From Sphingobium sp. (GTDB taxonomy: Bacteria; Pseudomonadota; Alphaproteobacteria; Sphingomonadales; Sphingomonadaceae): a DNA stretch of 64,000 nt. Below, one piece after another: positions 46,419 to 55,065 of this stretch. The notes below the pieces were generated by a model. That model made no database searches, had not been told where the DNA came from, and was given only the letters and a program-made list of their open reading frames with translations. Position numbers and translations under genes: made by a program. Positions within the stretch are counted from its first letter, which is position 1. Each line of letters starts with the position of its first letter. The stretch covers positions 100,299 to 164,298 of the forward strand of contig JAGIAZ010000003.1 of the NCBI GenBank assembly GCA_017744605.1, in the 5' to 3' direction.

Positions 46419-47948
46419 TTGAGCAGCCCTGCCGCCAGTCACGCCAGTGCGCGCGCCGCGCTTGAAGCTGGCCGCTCGGCGCTAGTCTGGCAGCGGCTCA
46501 TCGCGGACACCGAGACGCCGGTCTCCGCGGCACTGAAACTGATCGAGCCCGGCCGGGGCGATTTCATCCTGGAATCGGTCGAAGGCGGCGCGACGCGCGG
46601 CCGGTACAGTCTCGTCGGCCTCGCCCCGGACCTTGTTTTCCGTGCGAACGGCATGGACTGCGAAATCAACCGCAACTGGCGCACGGATCGCGAGGCCTTC
46701 CAACCGCTTGCCAGCGATCCGCTGACCGCCCTGCGGGCACTCGTCGCCGAATGCCGCGCGGACGTGGCGCCGGAGCTTCCGCCCGCGCTCGCCTGCCTCG
46801 TGGGCTATTTCGCCTATGAAACCATCGGCCTGGTCGAGAAGCTGCCCCGCGCGCCCGATAACGGTCTCGGCACGCCGGACATGTTGTTCGTGCGGCCCAC
46901 GGTGGTGCTGGTCTTCGATCGGCTCGCCGATGTGCTCTATATCGTGGCCCCGGTCTGGGCGTCGTCCGGTTTGGGCTCAACGGGCGACATCGATCGCGCC
47001 CTGGCGGCCGCATCGGACCGCATCGAGGAGGTGGCGGCCCAGCTCGCCGCGCCGCTCGCGCGAACCACGACGCCCGACCTCAACCCGGACGATATTGCGA
47101 TGACGCCGGTCATCGCCCCGGACCGCTATTACGACATGGTGTTGAAAGCGAAGGATTATATCGTCGCGGGCGATATTTTTCAGGTCGTGCTCGCGCAGCG
47201 CTTCACCACCCCTTTCACCCTGCCCCCGCTCGATCTCTATCGCGCGCTGCGGCGGATCAATCCCTCGCCCTTCCTCTATCATCTCGACCTGCCGGGCTTT
47301 GCCCTCACCGGCTCGTCGCCGGAGATCCTGGTGCGGGTGCGCGACGGCGAAGTCACGATCCGTCCGATCGCCGGCACGCGCCCGCGCGGCAAGACCGCCG
47401 CCGAGGATATCGAGAATCGCGACTCCCTGCTCGCCGATCCCAAGGAGCGCGCCGAGCATCTCATGCTGCTCGATCTTGGCCGCAACGATGTCGGCCGCGT
47501 CGCGAGCGCCGGGACGGTCAAGGTCACCGACAGCTACATGGTCGAACTCTACAGCCATGTGATGCACATCGTCTCGAACGTGGTCGGCAAGCTCGCGCCC
47601 GAGAAGGACGCACTCGATGCGCTGTTCGCCGGCTTCCCGGCCGGGACCGTCTCCGGGGCGCCCAAGGTCCGCGCGTGCGAGATCATCGCCGAGCTGGAGC
47701 CGGAATCGCGCGGACCCTATGCCGGCGGCGTCGGCTACTTCTCGCCGAACGGCAATATGGACAGCTGCATCGTGCTGCGCACCGCCCTGATCAAGGACGG
47801 CGTCATGCATGTCCAGGCCGGCGCCGGCATCGTCGCGGACTCCCAGCCCGACTATGAGCAGCGCGAATGCGAGGCCAAGTCCGGCGCGCTCTTCGCCGCC
47901 GGGCGCGAGGCCGTCCGCGTCGCGCGGGACAGCGGCTTCGGGCAGTAA
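46419..47948 (+). CDS. trpE: Anthranilate synthase component I
   Basis: Makes anthranilate from chorismate with TrpG-supplied ammonia. The 509-residue protein has the N-terminal feedback region with the L-L-E-S-x-x-type element FILESVEGGATRGRYSLVGL, then the chorismate-binding domain: FQVVLAQRFTTPF, SPEILVRVRDGEVTIRPIAG, RPRGKTAAED, DLGRNDVGRV, FPAGTVSGAPKVRACEII and AGAGIVADSQPDYE. The start is TTG 46419 with TAAGG upstream; this is the only start that keeps the first helix. It is separated from trpG by three genes and no leader-peptide attenuator is seen. Confidence 0.94.
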   Translation: MSSPAASHASARAALEAGRSALVWQRLIADTETPVSAALKLIEPGRGDFILESVEGGATRGRYSLVGLAPDLVFRANGMDCEINRNWRTDREAFQPLASDPLTALRALVAECRADVAPELPPALACLVGYFAYETIGLVEKLPRAPDNGLGTPDMLFVRPTVVLVFDRLADVLYIVAPVWASSGLGSTGDIDRALAAASDRIEEVAAQLAAPLARTTTPDLNPDDIAMTPVIAPDRYYDMVLKAKDYIVAGDIFQVVLAQRFTTPFTLPPLDLYRALRRINPSPFLYHLDLPGFALTGSSPEILVRVRDGEVTIRPIAGTRPRGKTAAEDIENRDSLLADPKERAEHLMLLDLGRNDVGRVASAGTVKVTDSYMVELYSHVMHIVSNVVGKLAPEKDALDALFAGFPAGTVSGAPKVRACEIIAELEPESRGPYAGGVGYFSPNGNMDSCIVLRTALIKDGVMHVQAGAGIVADSQPDYEQRECEAKSGALFAAGREAVRVARDSGFGQ

Positions 47949-47951
47949 CCC

Positions 47952-48356
47952 TCAGCCCGGAATGGGCGTGAACGCTGCGGTTTTGCAGTTGCCTTGATAT
48001 TCCAGATAGTCGTCCGTCGGGCGGGTTTGCAGCATACGGTAATGATATTTGCCGGCCTTGCGGTCGAAGGTCGCCTCGCGCGCCACTTCCATGCGCGAAT
48101 TGAGGGTGCCCTCGTCGAGCAGCACGAGCTTGTCGTCCGCGATCGACCGGATCGCAGAGGCTGTCTTGCAATCGCTTTCGCACCATTTCCCGGCGGCAAG
48201 GTCGATGCGGACGCGGAAGTCATATTCCTGGGCCGCGCCCCCCATCTTGGCCCATTTCCAGCCCTCGCAAACGAGGTCGAACTGGTCGGCAGCGAATGCC
48301 GGCGACCCGGCAAGCAACAGGAACGGCACGATAAGACACGTGGTCAGGCTGCGCAT
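47952..48356 (-). CDS. Hypothetical secreted protein
   Basis: A 134-residue protein with a signal peptide (MRSLTTCLIVPFLLLAGSPA, predicted cut after AFA) and a mature part containing four cysteines (LVCEGW, KWCESDCKTA, GNCKTA), likely forming disulphides. No known domain was recognised; similar short Cys-containing proteins are common in sphingomonads. It ends three bases after the trpE stop (convergent) and its start faces the CDF transporter gene across a 141-base gap. Confidence 0.7.
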   Translation of the reverse strand: MRSLTTCLIVPFLLLAGSPAFAADQFDLVCEGWKWAKMGGAAQEYDFRVRIDLAAGKWCESDCKTASAIRSIADDKLVLLDEGTLNSRMEVAREATFDRKAGKYHYRMLQTRPTDDYLEYQGNCKTAAFTPIPG

Positions 48357-48497
48357 GGGCGAGGCTCCTCTCTTGCCGTCAGGTCTAATCCTTCAGGATC
48401 GAACGGCCAAGCCGCGATGCGCCCGCATCCCAGCCGCTGCATGAAACCTCGCGCAGCCGGTTGACCTTGCACGGCAAAACGCGGAAATGTCGGCCCG

Positions 48498-49430
48498 ATG
48501 CACGGCTCGCACACCCATGCGCATGGCCATCACGACCATGACCATCATCATGGCCATAGCCATGCGCCGGCCGATTATGGCCGCGCCTTCGCCATCGGCA
48601 TCGTGCTCAACTTCGGTTTCGTGCTGGTGGAGGCGACCTACGGTGTCCTCTCGGGCTCCATGGCGCTCGTCGCCGACGCCGGCCACAATCTCTCCGACGT
48701 GCTCGGCCTGCTCATGGCCTGGGGCGCGACGATCCTCTCGGGGCGATCGCCGAGCGCGCGCTTCACCTATGGCTTCAAGAGCTCGTCGATCCTCGCCGCC
48801 CTGTTCAACGCCGCGCTGCTGCTCGTCGCCATCGGCGCCATTGCCGTCGAGGCCATCCAGCGCCTGCTCACGCCCGAGCCGATCAATGGGCATATCGTCA
48901 TCATCGTCTCGGCGATCGGCATCGTCATCAACACCGCAACGGCGATCATGTTCATGTCGGGCCGCAAGGACGACCTCAACATTCGCGGCGCCTTCCTGCA
49001 CATGGCGGCCGACGCGCTGGTGTCCGCGGGCGTGCTTGTCTCGGGCCTGCTGATCGGCTGGACGGGGCTGCTCTGGATCGACCCGGCAACCAGCCTCGCC
49101 ATCGTCGCCGTCATTGCCGTCGGCACCTGGGGACTGCTCAAGGATTCGGTGAAGATGAGCCTGCTGGGCGTGCCGCCGAACGTCGACCATAATCAGGTCG
49201 CCGTCTATCTGCGCGGCCAGCCCGGCGTGGAGGACGTGCATGACCTGCATATCTGGTCGATCGGCACGACCGAGACGGCGCTGACTGCCCATTTGCTGAT
49301 GCCGGGCGGTCATCCGGGCAATGCCTTCCTGGCCGGCCTCACGGACGATCTGGAGCACCAGTTCCGCATCGACCATGTGACCATCCAGATCGAGCTCGAC
49401 GACGGCAAGGCCTGCGATCCTTGCCAATAA
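48498..49430 (+). CDS. Cation diffusion facilitator (zinc/cobalt-type efflux)
   Basis: A 310-residue inner-membrane CDF transporter. The N-terminus is a histidine-rich metal-binding stretch (HGSHTHAHGHHDHDHHHGHS). Six helices follow, with the metal sites SMALVADAGHNLSDVLGLL (helix 2) and FLHMAADALVSAGVL (helix 5), and a C-terminal cytoplasmic domain (VEDVHDLHIWSIGTTETALT). It most resembles CzcD/ZitB-type Zn exporters driven by H+ exchange. The metal is not proven. It is divergent from the small secreted protein and convergent with the asparaginase-like gene. Confidence 0.93.
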   Translation: MHGSHTHAHGHHDHDHHHGHSHAPADYGRAFAIGIVLNFGFVLVEATYGVLSGSMALVADAGHNLSDVLGLLMAWGATILSGRSPSARFTYGFKSSSILAALFNAALLLVAIGAIAVEAIQRLLTPEPINGHIVIIVSAIGIVINTATAIMFMSGRKDDLNIRGAFLHMAADALVSAGVLVSGLLIGWTGLLWIDPATSLAIVAVIAVGTWGLLKDSVKMSLLGVPPNVDHNQVAVYLRGQPGVEDVHDLHIWSIGTTETALTAHLLMPGGHPGNAFLAGLTDDLEHQFRIDHVTIQIELDDGKACDPCQ

Positions 49431-49458
49431 GGCCACACATGCGCCGGGAGCGCTGAAG

Positions 49459-49959
49459 CTAAACCCTGCGCACGAACGCGCCCTTTTCGCGGTTCTTGAT
49501 CACCGCGTCGGCGCGGAACACCGTGCCGTTCATGGTGATGTAGACGCCCGGCGGCGCGACCTGCACGGTCGCGAAGGCCATGCCCAGATTGAAGTGCGCA
49601 TCGCTCTCCGCCATGCGCGCCGGCGACAGCGATCCGACGAGGACGACCGTCTTGCCCGCAATGCCCGCCAGAACCGCCGCCGTCTGGGTCATCGTGTCGG
49701 TGCCATGGGTGATGACGATCCGGCTGGATGGCGCCTCGCGCACAGTCTTCGCGACCAACGCGCGGTCCTGGTCGGTCAGGTCGAGGCTGTCCTTGCGCAG
49801 CACCTCGCGCACCTCGAACGGATAGGTCACCCGCGCCAGCTCGAGCAGCCGCTTCATGATCGTATCGCCGATCTGGAACTCGGAGAGCGCGTCGAAATAG
49901 AGCTTGTCGATCGTGCCGCCGGTGGTGAGCAGGATGATGGGGTCGATGGCTTCAGTCAT
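49459..49959 (-). CDS. Asparaginase N-terminal-domain-only protein
   Basis: A 166-residue protein that aligns only with the N-terminal domain of type I asparaginases: TTGGTIDK with the first catalytic Thr, and [15 protein letters not shown] with the second (HGTDT) motif. The C-terminal domain that completes the active site in the tetramer (about 150 residues) is missing, and the reading frame ends at [12 protein letters not shown] without a sign of a nearby remnant. Such one-domain proteins are known as asparaginase-domain proteins of unclear activity. Whether it is enzymatic is unknown. Confidence 0.85.
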   Translation of the reverse strand: MTEAIDPIILLTTGGTIDKLYFDALSEFQIGDTIMKRLLELARVTYPFEVREVLRKDSLDLTDQDRALVAKTVREAPSSRIVITHGTDTMTQTAAVLAGIAGKTVVLVGSLSPARMAESDAHFNLGMAFATVQVAPPGVYITMNGTVFRADAVIKNREKGAFVRRV

Positions 49960-49997
49960 GCGCTCACGCTACTGCGCAATCTCATCCCCACCAAGCA

Positions 49998-50092
49998 CCG
50001 TTCGTCCCGAGCCTGTCGAAGGACGCTCTCTGCCCCTTCGAGACCACCGCCGCGCAGCGGGAAACGCCCTTCGACAGGCTAAGGGCGAACGG
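49998..50092. repeat. CGAACGG-type palindromic repeat before trpG
   Basis: Arms CCGTTCGTCCCGAGCCTGTC (continuing GAAGGACG) and the inverted CGCCCTTCGACAGGCTAAGG (continuing GCGAACGGG) are separated by 40 bases. It lies upstream of trpG, where the trp promoter would be expected. Half copies are at 23967-23990 and just before era. Confidence 0.85.
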
Positions 50093-50135
50093 GCTGAATG
50101 AAAAAGCTGTTTCGATCCCATCCCAGCCGCACTAC

Positions 50136-50729
50136 ATGGCTCCCATGATCCTCGTCATCGACAATTATGACAGCTTCACCTGGAACCTGGTCCATTATCT
50201 GATGGAGCTGGGCGCCGAGGTCGAGGTCGTGCGCAACGATGCCATTTCGACCGGCCAGGCCATGTCGTCCGGCGCGGAGGCCTTCCTGCTGTCGCCCGGC
50301 CCCTGCACGCCGAATGAGGCCGGCATCTGCCTCGATCTCGTCGCGGCGGCCGCCGATGCCGGCAAGCCGCTGCTTGGCGTGTGCCTGGGTCACCAGACCA
50401 TCGGCCAGCATTTCGGCGGCCATGTCGTCCGCGGCGGCCTCATGCACGGCAAGACGTCGCCGGTGACGCACGACAGCACGGGGCTGTTCGCCGGACTGCC
50501 CTCGCCCTTCATCGCGACGCGTTATCACTCGCTGATCGTCGAGGACATTCCCGCCTCGCTCATCGTCAACGCGACCAGCGACGACGGCTCGGTCATGGGC
50601 TTTCGCCACGAAAACCTGCCCATCCACAGCGTCCAGTTTCACCCCGAGAGCATCGCCACGGAGCACGGCCACGCCATGCTCGCAAATTTCATGAAGCTGG
50701 CAGGGCTGAAGGTGAAGGAACGAGCGTAA
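50136..50729 (+). CDS. trpG: Anthranilate synthase component II (glutamine amidotransferase)
   Basis: Supplies ammonia from glutamine to TrpE; the same protein may serve para-aminobenzoate synthesis. The 197-residue protein has [18 protein letters not shown] at the start, the nucleophile Cys83 in [15 protein letters not shown], and His169/Glu171 in [12 protein letters not shown] 50136 is used; ATG 50145 is equally possible, and neither has a clear ribosome site. It is followed by a PilZ gene, then trpD and trpC. Confidence 0.93.
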   Translation: MAPMILVIDNYDSFTWNLVHYLMELGAEVEVVRNDAISTGQAMSSGAEAFLLSPGPCTPNEAGICLDLVAAAADAGKPLLGVCLGHQTIGQHFGGHVVRGGLMHGKTSPVTHDSTGLFAGLPSPFIATRYHSLIVEDIPASLIVNATSDDGSVMGFRHENLPIHSVQFHPESIATEHGHAMLANFMKLAGLKVKERA

Positions 50730-50835
50730 GTTCAGGGAAATTAACAATTATCAATCGTCCCGGCGGACGGCATTTACATATTTTTCACCTACTTAGTCAT
50801 AGCAAACCCAAAGACCATAACAAATAGGGTTCGCA

Positions 50836-51171
50836 ATGAATAAGAATGACAGAGTGGAGCGCGAACAACGCTTCCCGATCAACGCCAATATTCGGCTGGT
50901 CAATGACGCGGACGATTATGCCGAGCTTGCCGTCATCGACCTGTCGCGCTCAGGCCTCGGCATTGACGGCCCGCTCCATTTCCCGCCAGAAACGCGCGTC
51001 CGCATCGACTTCCCGAGCGGACAGGTCCGCACCGGCACCACCCGCCGGCGCGACAGGTTCACATCCGGCGTCGCCTTCGATGTTCCGATGACCGAGAGCG
51101 ACCTCGGCGGCCTCTGGCTGGCTTTGCGGAACAAGCCGCACTTCGACCGCAAGATCCGCTCCACCAACTGA
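50836..51171 (+). CDS. PilZ-domain protein (putative c-di-GMP receptor)
   Basis: A 111-residue single PilZ domain. The N-terminal R-x-x-x-R-like segment (RVEREQRFPI) and the beta-barrel motif VIDLSRSGLGIDGP (D-x-S-x-x-G) form the c-di-GMP-binding signature; the barrel continues RVRIDFPSGQVRTGTTRRRD. It has no membrane part or output domain. An AT-rich 106-base gap (with TTTACATATTTTTCACC and TAGTCATAGC) may hold its own promoter. It interrupts trpG-trpD. Confidence 0.85.
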   Translation: MNKNDRVEREQRFPINANIRLVNDADDYAELAVIDLSRSGLGIDGPLHFPPETRVRIDFPSGQVRTGTTRRRDRFTSGVAFDVPMTESDLGGLWLALRNKPHFDRKIRSTN

Positions 51172-51180
51172 TCCCCGGAA

Positions 51181-51199
51181 CCTCCGCTTGCGGGGGAGG
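51181..51199. repeat. Short GC hairpin between pilZ and trpD
   Basis: CCTCCGCTTGCGGGGGAGG can pair as CCTCC/GGAGG around CGCTTGCGG. It resembles the core of the repeat at 25631-25719. Given a 51-base gap within one strand it may be an attenuating or stabilising hairpin. Confidence 0.45.
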
Positions 51200-51222
51200 T
51201 CAAGAAACGGCAAAGGCGGCAC

Positions 51223-52236
51223 ATGACTGCGCCCAAGCCCGCTCTGGCCGCCTTGCCCGATCCGACCCTTCCGCTCGATGAGGCCGAGGCAGCCCATGCC
51301 TTTTCGGCTATCCTCGATTTCAAGGTCAGCGACGAGGCGATTGCCGCCTTCCTGACCGCCCTGTCGGATCGTGGCGAGACGGATATCGAGATCGCGGCGG
51401 CGGCGCGCGAGATGCGCGCGCGCCTCATCCCGATTTCCGCGCCCGACGATGCGATCGATGTCTGCGGCACGGGTGGCGACGGGCATCACACGCTCAATGT
51501 CTCGACGGCCGTCGCTCTGGTCGTCGCAGCCTGCGACGTGCCGGTCGCCAAGCACGGCAATCGCGCCGCCTCGTCCAAGGCCGGCGCCGCGGACACGCTC
51601 GAGGCGCTCGGCCTCGATCTCGACGTGGCGGCGGAAACCGCAGAGCGCAGCCTCGCCGACCTCGGCATCTGCTTCCTTTTCGCCCAGAAGCACCATCCCG
51701 CGCTGGTGCGCATGGGGCCGATCCGCAAGTCGATCGGCCGCCGCACCATCTTCAACCTCATGGGCCCGCTCGCCAATCCGGCAGGGGTGACGCGCCAGCT
51801 GATCGGCATCGCGCGCCCGGCCTATGTCCCGATCTATGCCAGCGCGCTCGCCGGCCTCGGCACAAGCCACGCCATGGTCGTCTCCGGCGACGAAGGTCTC
51901 GACGAATTGAGCCTCGCGGGCGGCAACGACGTGGCCGAGGTTCGCGACGGCGAAACCATCGCCATGCGCCGGATCAGCGCAACCGACGCCGGGCTGCCCA
52001 GCCATCCCGTCGAGGCGATCCGGGGCGGCGACCCGGCGCATAATGCCGCGGCCCTGAAAGCGCTTCTGCAAGGCGAACGCGGCGCCTATCGCGACGCCGT
52101 GCTGTTCAACGCCGCCGCCGCGCTCATGGTCGCCGGCGCTGCCGAAACGCTGCAGGAAGGCGTGGAGGAAGCGAGCGAGGCGATCGACAAGGGCCTTGCC
52201 AACGCCCTGCTCAACTGCTGGATCGCCTATCGATGA
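51223..52236 (+). CDS. trpD: Anthranilate phosphoribosyltransferase
   Basis: Transfers phosphoribose to anthranilate. The 337-residue protein has the PRPP loop [15 protein letters not shown] (about 81-95), the conserved [32 protein letters not shown], and [20 protein letters not shown] in the anthranilate site. Standard length and start ([18 protein letters not shown]). It lies between pilZ and trpC. Confidence 0.95.
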   Translation: MTAPKPALAALPDPTLPLDEAEAAHAFSAILDFKVSDEAIAAFLTALSDRGETDIEIAAAAREMRARLIPISAPDDAIDVCGTGGDGHHTLNVSTAVALVVAACDVPVAKHGNRAASSKAGAADTLEALGLDLDVAAETAERSLADLGICFLFAQKHHPALVRMGPIRKSIGRRTIFNLMGPLANPAGVTRQLIGIARPAYVPIYASALAGLGTSHAMVVSGDEGLDELSLAGGNDVAEVRDGETIAMRRISATDAGLPSHPVEAIRGGDPAHNAAALKALLQGERGAYRDAVLFNAAAALMVAGAAETLQEGVEEASEAIDKGLANALLNCWIAYR

Positions 52237-52264
52237 AAGCCACGCTGGCCTCTCTCCTTCCCTT

Positions 52265-52339
52265 CCGTTCGTGCCGAGCGGAGTCGAGACACGGCTGGTG
52301 CGGCGTTTTGCGTGTCTCGACTTCGCTCGACACGAACGG
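52265..52339. repeat. 29-bp inverted repeat between trpD and trpC
   Basis: Arms CCGTTCGTGCCGAGCGGAGT (52265-52293, to GAGACACG) and the inverted partner (52311-52339) match at 27 of 29 positions, with two transitions. This GTCGAGAC/GTCTCGAC type is widely dispersed among sphingomonads. It falls inside the trp operon, 12 bases before the trpC start and so directly in the leader of trpC. Confidence 0.85.
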
Positions 52340-52351
52340 ATAAGTAGGAAC

Positions 52352-53143
52352 ATGACCAACAAGCTCGACGAGATCTGCGCCACCAAGCGCGAGGAAGTGA
52401 CCGCCCGCAAGGCACGCACCAGCCTCGCAGCTCTGCAGGAACGCGCCGCCGCCCAGACGCCGCCACGTGGTTTCCGGCGCGCGCTCGACGCCAGGGTGGC
52501 GGCCGGTGGCTACGGCCTTATCGCCGAGGTCAAGAAGGCGAGCCCGTCCAAGGGCCTGATCCGCGCCGACTTCGATCCGCCGGCCCATGCGCGCGCCTAT
52601 GAAAGCGGGGGCGCGGCCTGCCTCTCGGTGCTGACCGACGCGCCCTATTTCCAGGGGCATGAGGACTATCTGATCGCCGCGCGTGCGGCCGTCTCGATCC
52701 CGGTCATCCGCAAGGACTTCATGGTCGACCCCTGGCAAGTGCTGGAGAGCCGGTCGATCGGCGCGGACGCGATCCTCATCATCGTCGCGGCTCTGTCCGA
52801 CGCGCAGATGCAGGAGATTGAAGAGGTCGCACTGGGCCTCGGCATGGATGCGCTGGTCGAGGTCCACGATGCCAGCGAGCTGGATCGCGCACTCAATCTT
52901 CGCTCACGGCTGATCGGCATAAATAATCGTAATCTCAAAGACTTCACAGTCGATTTTGCGAGAACATATGAGCTTGTCGGCAGAGCGCCCGCCGGCTGCA
53001 CCTTCGTCGCGGAATCCGGCCTTGGCTCCAAGGCCGATCTCGATGCCATGGCCGAGCATGGCGTGACCTGCTTCCTGGTCGGCGAGAGCCTGATGCGCCA
53101 GGCAGACGTAGAGGCAGCGACGCGCGCGCTGATCGGATCGTGA
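52352..53143 (+). CDS. trpC: Indole-3-glycerol-phosphate synthase
   Basis: Ring closure step of tryptophan synthesis. The 263-residue barrel has [20 protein letters not shown] (catalytic Glu and Lys), [62 protein letters not shown] and [18 protein letters not shown] 52352 is preceded by AGGA; a longer upstream frame was rejected because it reads through the palindromic repeat. It is immediately followed by moaC. Confidence 0.95.
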   Translation: MTNKLDEICATKREEVTARKARTSLAALQERAAAQTPPRGFRRALDARVAAGGYGLIAEVKKASPSKGLIRADFDPPAHARAYESGGAACLSVLTDAPYFQGHEDYLIAARAAVSIPVIRKDFMVDPWQVLESRSIGADAILIIVAALSDAQMQEIEEVALGLGMDALVEVHDASELDRALNLRSRLIGINNRNLKDFTVDFARTYELVGRAPAGCTFVAESGLGSKADLDAMAEHGVTCFLVGESLMRQADVEAATRALIGS

Positions 53144-53153
53144 GGTCTTGGGC

Positions 53154-53621
53154 ATGAGCAAGCTCAGCCACACCGACGCGGCCGGGGCCGCGCGCATGGT
53201 GGATGTAACCGCCAAGGCCGACACCGCCCGCACCGCGACCGCCACTGGCCGCATCGACATGAATGACGCTGCCCGCGCCGCCATTGCCGATGGAAGCGCC
53301 TCGAAAGGGGACGTTTTTGCGGCCGCCCGCATCGCCGGCATCATGGCCGCGAAGAAGACCAGCGAGCTGATCCCGCTGTGCCATCTGCTGCCGATCACCG
53401 GCATCACGCTCGACCTCGCGCTCGATGATACAGGTGCAACGGCGACCGCGACGGTGAAGACCAGCGGCAAGACCGGTGTCGAAATGGAAGCGCTCACCGC
53501 CACTTCTGTCGCGCTCCTTACTTTATATGACATGCTCAAAGCAGTCGATAAGCACATGAAGATCGGTAAAATTCATGTGAAAGCCAAAGCCGGCGGCAAG
53601 TCGGGCGACTGGACGGCCTGA
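53154..53621 (+). CDS. moaC: Cyclic pyranopterin monophosphate synthase
   Basis: Forms cPMP in molybdenum cofactor synthesis. The 155-residue protein has the MoaC core: [74 protein letters not shown] and [20 protein letters not shown]. The ATG at 53154, with GAGGT upstream, is preferred to the TTG six bases earlier. The trpC-moaC-moeA succession is typical of alphaproteobacteria. Confidence 0.95.
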   Translation: MSKLSHTDAAGAARMVDVTAKADTARTATATGRIDMNDAARAAIADGSASKGDVFAAARIAGIMAAKKTSELIPLCHLLPITGITLDLALDDTGATATATVKTSGKTGVEMEALTATSVALLTLYDMLKAVDKHMKIGKIHVKAKAGGKSGDWTA

Positions 53622-54824
53622 ATGACCTTGCTTCCCATCGACGAGGCGCAGGCTCGACTGATCGGGCTCGCCGCGCCGCTGGACTCGGAACCGGCCACGC
53701 TCGATGAGGCAACCGGACGATGGCTTGCGGCGCCGCTTGTCGCCTTGCGCGACCAGCCCTGGACCGCCCTCTCCGCCATGGACGGCTATGCCGTGCGCTG
53801 GGCGGACATGCCGGGACCATGGACACTCGCCGGCGCCATTCAGGCCGGTGCCCTTCCGCCTGACGAGGAACTCGCACCCGGCGCGGCCATGCGCATCTTC
53901 ACCGGCGCGCCGATGCCGCGCGGCGCCGATACGGTCGTGCTGCAGGAGGATGTCGACACGGACGGCGCGACGGTGCGCCTGACCGGTGAGGGTCCCGCTG
54001 CAACCAACCGGCACGTCCGCAGGCAAGGCAGCGACTTTACGGCGAACGACGCGCTGCTGCCGGCGGGCACACGCCTCGGGCCGCCGCAACTCGCGCTGGC
54101 AGCCCTGGCAGGTCATGGCGCCCTCCCCGTGCGCGCTCGACCGCGCGTCGCCATCATCTCGACCGGAGACGAACTCGTGCCACCCGGCGCGCCCTGCCCG
54201 CCCGGCAAGTTGCCCGCATCCAACGGCGCCATGCTGTGCGCCATGGCCACCAGGGCCGGCGCCGTCATCGCGTCCGAAGGCCTCGTCCGGGACGATCTCT
54301 CCGCCATCACAGCAGCCTTCGCCACAGCCGGCCGTGCCGACATCATCGTCACCTCGGGGGGCGCATCGGTCGGCGATCATGATCTCGTCCGCCCGGCCCT
54401 GGAAGCCGCCGGCGGATCGATCGATTTCTGGCGGATCGCCATGCGCCCGGGCAAGCCGCTCATCGTCGGGCGGCTCGGCCATGCCATCGTCCTCGGCCTT
54501 CCCGGCAATCCCGTTTCGGCGATGGTGACGGGCGCGCTGTTCCTCCTGCCGCTGATCCGCCACCTCGCCGGATCGGCCGATCCGCTGCCCAGGTCCCGCA
54601 CTCTGCCGCTCGGCAGCGCGATGCCGCCGGTGGGCAAGCGCGCCGAATTGGTCCGCGCCAATGTCCGCGACGGCGTCGTCACGCCGCTCGGCTTCCAGGA
54701 CAGCGCGGCGATGCACGCCGCCGCGCTCGCCGACGCACTCATCTATCGCCCGATCGAGGCGCCGGCCGCACGCGTGGGCGATCTGGTGACGGTGTTCGAC
54801 TGGACCGCTCTCGGCCTCGCCTGA
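53622..54824 (+). CDS. moeA: Molybdopterin molybdotransferase
   Basis: Inserts molybdate into adenylated molybdopterin. The 400-residue protein has domains I-IV: SAMDGYAVRWADM, the PGAAMRIFTGAPMPRGADTVV segment, ISTGDELVPPG, TSGGASVGDHDLV (catalytic) and LPGNPVSAMVTGALF, ending in the small C-terminal barrel. It starts the base after the moaC TGA stop (TGAATG), so the two are coupled. In many relatives lexA follows directly; here two minus-strand genes intervene. Confidence 0.94.
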   Translation: MTLLPIDEAQARLIGLAAPLDSEPATLDEATGRWLAAPLVALRDQPWTALSAMDGYAVRWADMPGPWTLAGAIQAGALPPDEELAPGAAMRIFTGAPMPRGADTVVLQEDVDTDGATVRLTGEGPAATNRHVRRQGSDFTANDALLPAGTRLGPPQLALAALAGHGALPVRARPRVAIISTGDELVPPGAPCPPGKLPASNGAMLCAMATRAGAVIASEGLVRDDLSAITAAFATAGRADIIVTSGGASVGDHDLVRPALEAAGGSIDFWRIAMRPGKPLIVGRLGHAIVLGLPGNPVSAMVTGALFLLPLIRHLAGSADPLPRSRTLPLGSAMPPVGKRAELVRANVRDGVVTPLGFQDSAAMHAAALADALIYRPIEAPAARVGDLVTVFDWTALGLA

Positions 54825-55016
54825 TGCCACCGTCGTCGATGCGGTTAACGGCCTCTCGCCGCACTGCCTCACCGACACATTAACCCTTAAACCCGGATTC
54901 CCACCGCCGTTCTGCGGATGGCAATCGCCCGGGGCGCCTGGATCGTGCGGCCGCAGCGTCTCACGCTTCGCGCACTGAGGGGTGCCCAAGTCGACGCTCT
55001 AAACTGATGGGGACGA

Positions 55017-55049
55017 GGGCCGGCCGATAGTCGTTCTACCGGTCGGCCC
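55017..55049. terminator. Hairpin between convergent moeA and quinohemoprotein gene
   Basis: GGGCCGGCCGATAG and CTACCGGTCGGCCC form a 14-bp stem with two non-standard pairs around TCGTT. It lies in the 241-base gap 17 bases from the dehydrogenase stop. A bidirectional terminator is likely; only a short T-rich tail (TTCGT) follows on the plus strand. Confidence 0.65.
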
Positions 55050-55065
55050 TTCGTGTCCGTCGGCC

